A program made the translations under genes and the position numbers. Positions 21,601 to 29,042 of a DNA stretch of 64,000 bases are shown piece after piece. Position 1 is the stretch's first letter; each line of letters opens with the position of its first letter. The notes beneath the pieces were generated by a model. It saw only the letters and a list, made by a program, of their open reading frames with translations, ran no database searches and was not told where the DNA came from. This DNA is from Procambarus clarkii (lineage: Eukaryota > Arthropoda > Malacostraca > Decapoda > Cambaridae): contig NC_091219.1 of assembly GCF_040958095.1 (NCBI RefSeq), positions 29,740,572 to 29,804,571 on the forward strand, given 5' to 3'.

Positions 21601-23623
21601 AGATAGTTGGGATGAAAGTCCACTTTTTGTGATGATTTGGCATTGAATGACCCCTGATATAATTTGTCAAAGGAATTACTTATCCATCAACTCTTTTTCT
21701 CTCTCTCTCTCTCTCTTGACACTCACTTATTACTGGCCATTCATACTTTCCAGATATATAAACTAAATATATTGTTAGGAAATACAACTTAAAAATGAGT
21801 GATGTATATAATGGTGTAGCAGGTCTACAAGACAGGATAACAACTCATCATCAGAGGAAGCAGCGAGACTCCCAAGCTGGATATTTGGAATTATAAAAGA
21901 ACTGTCACAGAAATGGATTACTGGCAGACACTTCGAGCCCATTTGCAGTCAGATCAATGTTATAGTACAATCATTGTGATAGGATCCCTGGATTTGAAAG
22001 TTCTCGTAATCCATCTTATTATTTTTCTGGTTGACGCAATATTTGCTTGGCTATGCTCCCTAAACGTTATGTCGTCAGATATCATTCTTCCAAAATCCTT
22101 TACATGCTGCTTTCCTACTATGGGCAGATTTAATTGGGTTTTGTACCCGGTATTATGTTTAAGGTCCTCCTTTTTATCGTACCCGAGTACCTGTACCTGG
22201 AATTTATCACTGTTATACATCATGTTATTTTCTAAGGCTTTATTAATATCTGCTTGTAGGTTTTCAATGTCTTCAGCAGAGGTAATTTTCATGCTTATTT
22301 TTGTGTCATCTGCAAAGGATGATGCAAAACTATGACTTGTATTTTTGTCTATAGGTGTATCTGATATGAGAATAAGGAAAAGCAATTGTGCAACCCTGAA
22401 GTACAAAGCTTTTAACTGCGCTTGGATTAAATTTTATATGGTTGACTGTTACTCTGTGTTCTGTTCGACAGAAAATTGAGTATCCACTGTCCTACTTTGC
22501 CAGTTATTCCCACTGACCTCATTAGTGTGTTATCACTCCATGGTCACATTTATTGAATGCCTTTGCAAAGTCTGTGTATACCACATCTGCATTCTGTTTT
22601 CCTTCTAACGCCTCAGTGATTTTGTCATAGTGGTCATATAGCTGTGAGAGGCATGATCTTCCCACTTTAAATTCATGTTGGCCTGGATTGTGAAGGTCAT
22701 TCGTCTCAATGAATCTGGTGACCTGACTCCTGATCATTCTCTAAAATACTTTTATTATGTGGCCTCTCTCGCTCCTCTCCCCCCCCCCACACTCTCCCCA
22801 TATGCCAACACTGCCCCCCCCACCCCCCTTACCATCTCCCATACAACAAGAGTCCTCAGTAAAGGCAAAGTGCAGTTAAATGTTCACTTATTTTATTTAT
22901 GGGTTATACAGTATTTATAGCTGATTGTTTTGTGTTCAAAAAATATGATTAGTATTCTGTATAAGATGTATTTTTAAGTTAATATTTTTGGGGGCGTGGA
23001 ACAGATTAATTTAATTTGCATTATTTCTTATGGGAAAATTTGTTTGTGTACGAGCTTTCTCTTGGCACAAATTCAATTCGTAGACCGAGGTTCCACTGTA
23101 CAGTACTGTACAGTACTTACTGTACTTTTTATGTAAACTTTCTCAAATATAAAAGTACAACCATTTATGAATAAAGTGTTTGATTTGATAAATAGTGACC
23201 AAGAAGTTGGGACGACTTGACCAAGCACCAGTACCTCGGCTCTGACGTACTGTACAATAAGAATACTCTGGGGACACTGAAATAATTACTTACTGATCTA
23301 GAAGGAGAGAAGGTTGGTGGTTTCTTTGCGAGGACATATTGCCCACCTGCAGAAGAGTTTGGTATTGGAGTGGCGACCTTCGTGTACAAGTGGTACATGT
23401 AGGCGGTGCTGACCAAGGCTCCGGCTCCAAACCCCAACCCCACCAACTTGCTGTAGTTCTTCCACCATGACGGCTTGGGCGGCGAGGTTATCCTGGTAGT
23501 TGCCCACCTCGCCAACCGCTGCCCTCCTACGCCCTGCTCTACACCTCCAATCTTTATACTTCTAAATATAACACCTTCATTTCTGCTTAGATTTATGAGG
23601 AATGTTCTGCCGAAGAGAGCCAT
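3542..23623 (-). CDS. PTGES2: Prostaglandin E synthase 2 (PTGES2), 3' end outside window
   Basis: Spliced gene, complement of join(3542..3653, 14151..14347, 20745..20960, 23294..23623), about 285 residues visible; vertebrate homologues are about 377, so roughly 90-100 C-terminal residues should lie left of position 1. The protein is a membrane-anchored glutathione-S-transferase-fold enzyme linked to conversion of PGH2 to PGE2. Visible marks: an N-terminal region with one membrane segment at about 60-80, a glutaredoxin-like domain with CPFC at 130-133 and the KVP motif with its cis-proline, then the GST-like part with EERKWRKWVDD and SPNVYRTPKEAF. All exon junctions have GT/AG sites and matching phases (0, 0, 2). 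I chose the ATG at 23621-23623; the open frame extends further upstream only to a TTG. Introns are 2.3, 6.4 and 10.5 kb and full of transposons. Confidence 0.93.
3694..6050. repeat. Repeat family X, clustered copies in both orientations
   Basis: A conserved block with TTGAATGTAATGAAACGCCA and TTTCTGGGTGAGACCCGGAG occurs at about 3695-3770 (diverged) and 4848-4905. Its reverse complement occurs at about 4125-4185 and 5335-5396. A second part, CCTAACCA(A/G)CCAAGCATC...ATTCTTTGCCAGAAA...AGCATGAAGCTCAC, occurs at about 4620-4800 and again at 5848-6025. The cluster therefore holds two to three partial copies of a long element whose ends are inverted relative to each other. No transposase, reverse transcriptase or other coding signature was recognised. 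Further copies lie at 14589-15175, 21104-21280 and 32190-32740. Confidence 0.7.
6051..7336. other. PTGES2 intron 3, no recognised feature
   Basis: Both strands were read; no exon, RNA gene or named repeat was recognised. Composition is moderately GC-rich to about 6900 and AT-richer after that. Short open frames show no family resemblance. Confidence 0.4.
7341..7710. mobile_element. MITE family A, copy 1 (7-bp target duplication)
   Basis: The termini are inverted repeats starting CAACC(T/C)GTCCTCTTAAAAA and followed by (G/T)AACGT..CTTTT. The element is flanked on both sides by the 7-bp sequence ATCTGAT (7334-7340 and 7711-7717). There is no coding capacity. Related copies lie at 58491-58850 and 62116-62470, the latter in the opposite orientation and with its own 7-bp flank duplication. 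Confidence 0.8.
8010..8370 (-). pseudogene. LINE reverse transcriptase C-terminal remnant
   Basis: On the minus strand a degraded frame reads GRVMEDMITRYKFLGELTR, which resembles the RGDMITTYK(I/F)L region near the C terminus of CR1/Jockey-like LINE polymerases seen elsewhere in this window. It is short and interrupted by stops; the assignment rests on this block only. Confidence 0.4.
8405..9295 (-). mobile_element. Tigger/pogo-type DNA transposon remnant
   Basis: The edges carry Tigger-like terminal blocks (TACTTCGGTTTAAGAATTTA at about 8417, and CGGATTATGAGCCCGAATTG read from the other edge near 9250). Minus-strand reading from about 9041 gives MGSKKVSGKVQGKKSHVRMT, a typical start of a Tigger transposase with its CENP-B-like helix-turn-helix, soon interrupted by stops. 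The element is deleted and inactive. Confidence 0.55.
9325..9347. repeat. Poly(G) tract
   Basis: An uninterrupted run of about 23 G on the plus strand, able to form G-quadruplex structures and prone to sequencing-length error. Confidence 0.9.
9590..9753 (+). mobile_element. LINE-A 3' end fragment
   Basis: This 5'-truncated piece matches the 3' end of the longer LINE-A copy at 10405-12250. It contains the same 16-bp-arm stem-loop (arms CTGATCAACCAGGCTG / CAGCCTGGTTGATCAG at about 9607-9673) and ends in the same tandem AAGGTAACCTC tail. Confidence 0.8.
9940..10404 (+). pseudogene. DIRS-like retrotransposon polymerase, 5' part
   Basis: Plus-strand frames degrade quickly but include a block ending ISLHLKDTYCHI just before 10404. 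This resembles the SLDLKDAYWHV motif at the first catalytic aspartate of DIRS/Ngaro reverse transcriptases. The same element appears to continue after the LINE-A insertion at 12255, with the YLDD box. Some 70 residues expected between the two are missing. Confidence 0.5.
10405..12250 (-). pseudogene. LINE-A reverse transcriptase (CR1/Jockey-like), one frameshift
   Basis: A near-intact non-LTR reverse transcriptase on the minus strand. An upstream segment (12249-11839) carries APGPDSWNSIFIKNC and IAPLHKGG. After a frameshift near 11825 a 455-codon frame (11811-10444) carries HGFRTGHSCLSQL, VIYTDFAKAFDKCDH, VPQGTVLAPVLF and the catalytic SFADDTRIF. It ends with a C-terminal segment read through a stem-loop (about 10492-10560) and an AAGGTAACCTC tandem tail. 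No endonuclease domain is present, so the copy is 5' truncated. It sits inside a DIRS-like element and within PTGES2 intron 3. Fragments of the same family lie at 9590, 15179, 21945 and, more diverged, 27725. Confidence 0.85.
12255..12990 (+). pseudogene. DIRS-like retrotransposon polymerase, 3' part
   Basis: The plus-strand frame reads GIHILAYLDDVLV, the catalytic box of a DIRS/Ngaro-type reverse transcriptase. It continues as FEFMVD-stop-HKSQLVQSQVQTWLG, the conserved thumb region, and LCRNLNLVCMV further on. In-frame stops interrupt it. It matches, segment by segment, the minus-strand fragment at 19110-20110. DIRS1-like elements are known to be widespread in decapods. Confidence 0.65.
12991..14140. 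other. PTGES2 intron 3, no recognised feature
   Basis: No exon or RNA gene was recognised. A G-run near 14061-14076 and low-complexity patches are present. Confidence 0.4.
14151..14347 (-). CDS. PTGES2: PTGES2 coding exon 3
   Basis: This 197-bp exon is preceded by a T-rich acceptor TTTCTCAG and followed by donor GTAAGT. It reads QLKDSTMIISVLQSFLNN... to RSQEDI plus two bases of a valine codon finished by exon 4. The start aligns with the QLNDSSVIISALKTYL region of vertebrate PTGES2. Confidence 0.93.
14589..15175. repeat. Repeat family X copy with inverted ends
   Basis: The left end (about 14593-14650) and the reverse complement at the right (about 15057-15110) share the GAATGTAATGAAACGC...TTTCTGGG(C/T)GAG block. 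The interior (GGCCTACCAGGGACCACGAG, GACAGGTACCCAGAAAGGTAAG) matches 4960-5110. No coding function was recognised. Confidence 0.7.
15179..15372 (-). mobile_element. LINE-A internal fragment
   Basis: Nearly identical to 10930-11125 in the longer LINE-A copy; the minus strand reads MTGWITRTFHTRDAIPMMIL. It abuts the family X copy directly. Confidence 0.85.
16021..16180 (+). pseudogene. Tigger transposase N-terminal fragment
   Basis: The frame reads VKRKKDTITVDLKKEIIAKH and then NGRSSSTIYTISK. This matches the CENP-B-like helix-turn-helix at the start of Tigger transposases (KRK..T.....K.EII..HE.G.....A...GRS.STI.TI). The catalytic DDE part is absent. Confidence 0.8.
16515..17577. mobile_element. 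TTAA-flanked MITE nested in the Tigger element
   Basis: The inverted ends are CACTTTCGCGCT(C/A)TC, flanked by TTAA at 16511-16514 and 17578-17581, as expected for piggyBac- or Kolobok-type target duplication. The interior holds two related segments of about 200-400 bp with TTTTTACT(C/T)TTG and GTGTTCGCAATA blocks and no transposase. Confidence 0.75.
19110..20110 (-). pseudogene. DIRS-like polymerase fragment (RT thumb and RNase H)
   Basis: The minus strand first reads NWQKSHLVPSQVWIWLG (about 20035-19980), the RT thumb region matching the 12.3-kb DIRS copy. After frame changes it reads STVDINSFSWLFQTY and VDLFVLAWSRCLPVYVAPF, then AVGVDAF (19280-19125), the end of a DIRS-type RNase H domain. 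A long GC-rich open frame spans the piece but mixes frames of the original element. Adjacent DIRS features (tyrosine recombinase, inverted ends) were not found. Confidence 0.65.
20161..20740. other. PTGES2 intron 2, no recognised feature
   Basis: AT-rich intronic sequence next to exon 2; no repeat or gene recognised. Confidence 0.4.
20745..20960 (-). CDS. PTGES2: PTGES2 coding exon 2 (glutaredoxin-like domain)
   Basis: A 216-bp exon, phase 0 at both ends, with acceptor TTTCAG after a (CT)n tract and donor GTAAGT. It encodes IQIPTDSTGLKMTLFQFQ, the redox motif CPFC, VRTFLDYFGLSYEVIEVN and YRKVPFLVV. Confidence 0.95.
21104..21280. repeat. Repeat family X end fragments with a MITE-A piece
   Basis: The block GCATTGAATGTAATGAAA appears twice, at about 21111 and 21237. 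Between them (about 21180-21226) lies TCTTACAAAGAACGTCGCTT, resembling the terminal block of MITE family A. Confidence 0.6.
21945..22745 (-). pseudogene. LINE-A-like reverse transcriptase fragment
   Basis: Minus-strand frames carry NPGQHEFKVGRSCLSQLYDH, VVYTDFAKAFNKCDHGVI, SFADDTKISM and IIRWITRTFKSRDPITMIV, collinear with LINE-A at 10.4-12.2 kb but clearly diverged and frameshifted. It lies in PTGES2 intron 1. Confidence 0.85.
22960..23097. mobile_element. Tigger-like 3' terminal fragment
   Basis: It ends CGAGGTTCCACTG followed by TA, the mirror of the Tigger terminal repeat at 15726, with the common GGAACAGATTAATTTAATTT subterminal block. The other end is missing. Confidence 0.6.
23294..23623 (-). 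CDS. PTGES2: PTGES2 coding exon 1 (start codon, membrane anchor)
   Basis: This exon encodes the first 110 residues, from MALFGRTFLINLSRN to SPSRS, and is followed by donor GTAAGT in phase 0. Residues 60-80 (LVGLGFGAGALVSTAYMYHL) form the predicted membrane segment. An arginine-bearing N terminus fits a mitochondrial or Golgi precursor. The upstream 5' UTR (about 23624-23720) is GC-rich. Confidence 0.9.
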
Positions 23624-23911
23624 GACGGCCAAGTACGCAGACAACTGGTGACACCGGCGCTGCTCGCCTGTCTGCTCCTCTGCTCCGGCTCCTTAATCTT
23701 CAGTCAACAGTGTACATGTTCAGAATTTAGAAATAATTCTATTACAAATTTTCAAGAAATGTATATTTTATTACAAATTAATTACTACCAGAAATCTCAG
23801 TTATTTCTTCTTTGCGATACGTGCAGCTTGCATGGCTGATTTATTTCAAGTTTGTTGTTGTTGCTGGGTTAGGGGCAGCTATAGCGGTGGGCGGCGGCCC
23901 CGACCACATAC

Positions 23912-23981
23912 ATACACAGATTTATGAATGCATTAATGTGAATTTATAAATTCACATTAATGCATTCATAAATCTGTGTAT
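23912..23981. repeat. 70-bp perfect palindrome upstream of PTGES2
   Basis: Arms of 35 bp meet with no spacer at 23946/23947 (centre AATTTATAAATT). Pairing continues with one mismatch out to 23906-23987. It lies about 290 bp upstream of the PTGES2 start codon and could extrude as a cruciform. Confidence 0.95.
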
Positions 23982-24193
23982 CTATGTATATACGTATGTA
24001 GCTTAGCCTAACATTTTAAAAGCACTACGATCACCTTCTGTGGCTGTTCAATAAATCTCTGAACTATATGTTTGACAAATCTCACCCTGTCCATGGAGGA
24101 CAGAAGAAAATGTATATATGCTGGTTAGCATTGTAAATGTGTGGCTACGTCTGTGGTAGAAAATAATAATAAAAAAAAACGGCACGCTGCCCA

Positions 24194-24855
24194 CGGTCTG
24201 GCCGCCCTCCACCCGGTTTGGCAGCCCTCCACCCGGCTAAGGCCGCCCTCCACCCGGCTAAGGCCACCCTCCACCCGGCTAAGGCCGCCCTCCACCCGGC
24301 TAAGGCCACCCTCCACCCGGCTAAGGCCGCCCTCCACCCGGCTAAGGCCACCCTCCACCCGGCTAAGGCCGCCCTCCACCCGGTTTGGCAGCCCTCCACC
24401 CGGCTAAGGCCGCCCTCCACCCGGCTAAGGCCACCCTACACCCGGCCTGGCCGCCCTACACCCGGCCTGGCCGCCCTCCACCCGGCTAAGGCCGCCCTCC
24501 ACACGGCTAAGGCCGCCCTCCACCCGGCTAAGGCCGCCCTCCACACGGCTAAGGCCGCCCTCCACACGGCTAAGGCCGCCCTCCACCCGGTCTGGCCGCC
24601 GTCCACCCGGCCTGACCGCCCTCCACCCGGCTAAGGCCACCCTACACCCGGCCTGGCCGCCCTACACCCGGCCTGGCCGCCCTCCACCCGGCTAAGGCCG
24701 CCCTCCACACGGCTAAGGCCGCCCTCCACCCGGCTAAGGCCGCCCTCCACACGGCTAAGGCCGCCCTCCACCCGGCTAAGGCCGCCCTCCACACGGCTAA
24801 GGCCGCCCTCCACCCGGTCTGGCCGCCGTCCACCCGGCCTGACCGCCCTCCACCA
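24194..24855. repeat. 21-bp minisatellite with higher-order duplication
   Basis: About 31 copies of the unit GCCGCCCTCCACCCGGCTAAG, with variants (ACACGG, CTACAC, GGCCTG, GGTCTG). A multi-unit block at about 24430-24625 recurs, slightly longer, at about 24637-24850. Period 21 keeps frames open on both strands, giving spurious RVEGGLS-type peptides. Confidence 0.95.
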
Positions 24856-24924
24856 ATGTGAGGCGCAGGCCGCCAGTTTTCCTTTAGGCTATGGCCGTTG
24901 AGAACGGCAAGTGCTAGGCAGGAG

Positions 24925-25700
24925 CTTAGAATTTATTAATTTCTATATTATTTATTTTACCTATTTTATTCATTCATTTGTGATTGTTACATTCTTGCAA
25001 CGCCACTGACATGCATATTATGTTTTGAGCAGATCCTTAAGCTAACCAATAAATCAAATAATAGGTACATTGTAACAATCTCAATTCAATAAAATAACAT
25101 TATAAATTGATAGTGTATAGATTGTACTGTACTGGTAAAGTTGCATGTCTTAAATACTAGAATTGAGTGGGTAGCACAAGATATAGTTTGAGTTAGTAGC
25201 ACAAGGTGTGAAATGATGAAATTAGGTACTGTACTTTTAGGTTCAGCTTTCCAATAAGTATAGGTTGGACAATTTGTTAATTCATTAGGGAGTGAATTAC
25301 ATAGACTGGGTATCTTTATTTGCATGGAGTGTTTGCGCAGATTTAGTCTGGTTCTAGGAATATCAAAGAGATTTATTTCTGGCATGGTGCTCGTGGATTC
25401 TATTACATCTATCAAGGAAGTTTCAAATCAGGATTAGAATCATGGAATAAGGTTTTGTAAGTGTAAATAGCATAAAAGAATGTGAGGAGTGAGTGTATGT
25501 TTAGCATGTGTAGGGATTTAAGCAGAGGGGTAGTGTGTTGTCTGAAAACAGAATTTTGTATAGTTTTGATAGCAAATTTTTGCTTGGCAATTATAGGCTT
25601 GAGGTAGTTTACAGTGGTTGAACCACATACCCCATATGTTAGATTGGGATAGATTAGCAAGTAGTAAAGTGTAAGAAGAGCAGAGCAGTGTACACTATAG
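24925..25700 (-). pseudogene. LINE-B C-terminal fragment and 3' end
   Basis: The minus strand reads YPNLTYGVCGSTTVNYLKPI, IQNSVFRQHTTPLL and then DIPRTRLNLRKHSMQIKIPS, the C-terminal region of a CR1/L2-like polymerase. The same layout occurs in the insertion at 53.2-54.0 kb. The 3' region carries a decayed CTGCTCAAAACATAATATGC block and an A/T-rich tail. Confidence 0.65.
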
Positions 25701-26325
25701 AATGGTCATATGTTTTGCTTTCTTAATGTCCCTCCTGGTCACTTGTACCTTAATAGAATCCTTGGTGAAATCCAATACCTTTGGTATCACTCACCTTATG
25801 TCCTGCAATACAGATGTTGGTACAGTCTTCCCAGTTTAGAGCCTTTTTTTACTCATTAAATTCTTAATTAGTATCAAGAAAGCATAAAATAATTTTAGGA
25901 ATAATTTTGTGCACACATGAGGACTAATACATAGAATATAGCTACATGGTTTAAGGGTTAAACACCATCGATCTCTCCTGTTGCCGCTACCATCCACCTA
26001 TGGCCCCTCTATGACTGGGAAGTCTCAGGGTTTGAAGTTTTTTCCCTCCTTGCTGCCCAAAGTGTGCTTTGTCCTTCCTGTTCCGACCTGGGTGTCTTCT
26101 TCACCCATCCCCCACAACATTGACAGTCTACCAAGTCTTTCCAGCTGTCAGTATCAGTTATCTGATGTATCTCATTTTTCAATTATCCAGTCTCCCCCCC
26201 CCTCCATTTTTTTTTCCTTGCATAAGCATTTCATAATTTATTTTAGCTTTCCTTAGTTCCATTTTAAATGTTGCTAGTTTGACAAATTATTGGTCTTGGT
26301 ACGTTTGCACATTCTTATTAAGTTC
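25701..26325. other. Intergenic, no recognised feature
   Basis: Between the PTGES2 promoter side and the POLE3 3' side. No exon or repeat recognised apart from C- and T-rich patches near 26190-26220. Confidence 0.4.
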
Positions 26326-26326
26326 C

Positions 26327-26378
26327 TGTACTCCCAAGCTTTATGGGAGTACAGAGGGAGTACATCCTGTACTCCCTC
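26327..26378. repeat. Two adjacent short inverted repeats
   Basis: TGTACTCCC/GGGAGTACA (9-bp arms, 9-nt spacer, 26327-26353) is directly followed by GAGGGAGTACA/TGTACTCCCTC (11-bp arms, 3-nt spacer, 26354-26378). Confidence 0.9.
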
Positions 26379-26689
26379 CCATTATACATTATTTTGAGTC
26401 ATTATTACTGGACCCAATAAAAGAATGTCCAAGGTTAAAAGCCAGATGCTTGGGGCTAGCTTCATCCAACTTTACAGGAAGAATGGTCTTGGGATACAGG
26501 ACTGACATGGGCTGGTCAGGGTTCACCAGAATTCAAGGAGGAACAGCATGCCAGGGGTCACATTCTTACCCCCACAATGATTTTTGGTACTGATCTCTGG
26601 CTACACAAAATATTTTGAAGAAAAAAATTAGAAATACTGTATGCACCATTATTCACTGATCTCATTAAAATTAACAAATTTTCTGGAGA

Positions 26690-27060
26690 CCCAAACCAGC
26701 TAGTCGTCAAGGTAGGTCAACACACAAACCCCTAATAGACATAGGCAGGATACCACTACCCATACTAGCTTTGTAAAAATTCAAGAAGCCAAATTCAAGA
26801 TGAAGTGTAGAACTTTGAAACTCCACAATAAAATCTAACCATTCCGTGAACCTTGGATGAATCCGGACATGCCAGTACATGTCCTTGAGGTCCAAGGGCA
26901 CCATCCAAGAATCTGCCTGCAAGACCAGACGAACATGAGTCAAGGTGGTCATGCATTAGGTCTGATGAAAAATGAAGCTGTTCATTTCTGAAAAATTGAA
27001 ACTGTACTGTAGGTCTGCCGAGTCCTGTTTGAGAAGCAGGAACAACTGGAACACCCACTG
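26690..27060 (-). pseudogene. DIRS-like reverse transcriptase fragment
   Basis: The minus strand reads VRLVLQADSWMVPLDLKDMY and WHVRIHPRFTEWLDFIVEF. This is the canonical first catalytic block of DIRS-type reverse transcriptases, and after a frame change there is LTYLDD-stop-LVW, the second catalytic box. Stops and frameshifts show it is dead. Confidence 0.75.
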
Positions 27061-27720
27061 AAGAGACTAAATCTTGTTGACCATGTCCAAATCTAACTAT
27101 ATTATGATGACCTCATGCAACTGTGGGGAGGACTCGATCTGATAGCCCTAAAATGTGTAGAGGGGTAGTGACTGACCAACTACACCAAACACTAAGATAG
27201 ACAACCCAACAGGCCCACAAATTGTTGGAACAAGAGTTAGCAAAATGGGCCCCCACACACAATATACGGCCTGTCATAGAGGCGAACTACAAAAGGGGCC
27301 AGTATGAACCACAAGCAGTCCCATCCTTCCATCATTGCAATAAATATCCAACCCATAAGTAATAAGTTGGTGGCATGACAATGCACCAGCAGATATGTCC
27401 ATTACATTATGGTGCTTATACATTATTCAAGCTAAATGAAATAATACCAGCTATCAATAATTTAATTATCAAAATACAAAAGATACAGTAGCTACTTAAA
27501 CTTCCTTAAATATAAGTAATTTACAAAAAAAATGGGACAGTAGAGGCACTTGTGCATAAACTTTAATTTTATCTTGTAAAATTTTTTAATACATATGATC
27601 ACCTTTGATTAGCTAAAATTTATTCATTATTATTTCACCTTACACAATCTGAATGATATGACACCAATTCTGTTGACAACTTGATGCAAGATAAGGCCAG
27701 TACCTGCTTGATGAGGTTCT
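27061..27720. other. Intergenic, no recognised feature
   Basis: AT-rich sequence without recognisable gene or repeat. Confidence 0.4.
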
Positions 27721-27724
27721 GAGA

Positions 27725-27990
27725 GTTCAACTTCCCAAGCCCAACCAAGCTTGACTTGAGAGCGCTTGGTCCACCAGGCTGTTGCTTGGAGCGGCCCGCA
27801 GGCCCACATATACACCACAGTTCAGTTGCTCCAGCACTTCTTGAAGAAAACTATCTAATTTTCTCCTGAAGATGTTCATGGTTGTTCCAGTATTATTTCT
27901 TATACTTACTGGAAGTATGTTGAACAACCGTGGACCTCTGATGTTCATACAGTGTTCTCCGATTATGCCTATGGCACCCCCTGCTCTTCA
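27725..27990 (-). mobile_element. LINE-A-related 3' end fragment
   Basis: The minus strand reads MNIRGPRLFNILPVSIRNNT and LRAAPSNSLVDQA, a diverged version of the C terminus of LINE-A (NIRGPRLFNTL...LRAAVSNSLVDQS). Confidence 0.75.
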
Positions 27991-28083
27991 CTGAGTATAT
28001 TCTGAATTTTCTTCCATTTAATTCACTCAAGTATGTTGTTAATTTATAATGTGCTTATTAGACCATACAGAAGGTTTGATATG

Positions 28084-28158
28084 GTATACCACTGTCAGGT
28101 GGTACACCACCTGAGAGTGGTATACTTCCTGATCCTGATGCAGGCTTCATGCATCAGG
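28084..28158. repeat. Near-palindrome and adjacent hairpin
   Basis: 28084-28125 is a 42-bp near-perfect palindrome starting GTATACCACT. It is followed at 28134-28158 by a perfect hairpin, CCTGATGCA/TGCATCAGG, with a 7-nt spacer. Confidence 0.9.
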
Positions 28159-28863
28159 CTTTGGAATCCTGTTTTGTACATCAGATCCTTTGGTCAAGGG
28201 TGAGGTTGTCAATGGTCTCACTCGCCCAGGTCTGACCAGATCCAACGGTGCTTAACCTGACTGACCAAAAGATGCATACTACTACTAGATAACTAACCTC
28301 ATTAAAGATGATTTAGTTCAGTAGAAACAGATAACTTTGGAATACAGTATTGGTTAGTAATTGATTCCTGGATATCTTAAGAATATAGAACAAATGCTTA
28401 AATAATAGATCATCCATATGAAATTAGGATAAAAATTTGTATTGGTTTTTATTATTAAATGTAATATTTAACATAATTTCATTACTCTAAGTTAGCATTG
28501 GCAAAAACTTAATAATCTGACAGATCTGGCAAATAATTTTAAATATTTTTAACAATACTGTACTTGGATGACTGCATGAACCAAACAGGTCTGCCACAGT
28601 AGTAGTAGGCATATACCAAATACCACATAAACCGGACATAAATCCAACAAACAAGCCTTCACTGGTAACCTAGGTGCCTTGACTTGAATCAACAGGTCAA
28701 GATTTTTGTTTAACAAAAAACCAAACAGAGCATGTTAGAGGGCTTGGGTATTTCCAATCATATCAAATTTCTTCACTGATCATTTGCTAAAATTTTAAAA
28801 CAAATTAAATGTAGTGAACTGGGCTGTAGATCTAATGATTTCCAACACAAATTTCTGACTAGG

Positions 28864-29042
28864 TTAGTCTGCTGTCTCTGTATTCTGTGACTCATCTCCA
28901 TTTTCTTTGTCAGTCTCGGTAACTTCAATGAAAGTGTTACCCTCTTCCATAGCACTTAAGTTCTTGTCCACCTCTTCAGCCTTCTTGGCCTTAGCTTTGG
29001 CTTCTTTTTGTTCCTTTTTACTTTGCTGAGACTTCTTGTGTA
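28864..29042 (-). CDS. POLE3: POLE3 coding exon 2 (charged tail)
   Basis: Acceptor TTTTCCAG precedes 29042. The exon completes a valine codon and encodes [20 protein letters not shown], then an acidic tail ending NTETAD and TAA at 28864-28866. A TTTATT (AATAAA on the minus strand) near 28448 may be a poly(A) signal. Confidence 0.93.

Noticed and set aside
23624-23644. Upstream extension of the PTGES2 protein to a TTG at 23644
   Set aside because: The upstream frame has no ATG; initiation at the ATG 23621-23623 is the simpler reading.
24125-24833. Open frames with RVEGGLS-type heptapeptide repeats
   Set aside because: Produced by the 21-bp minisatellite on both strands; no start context, splice sites or family.
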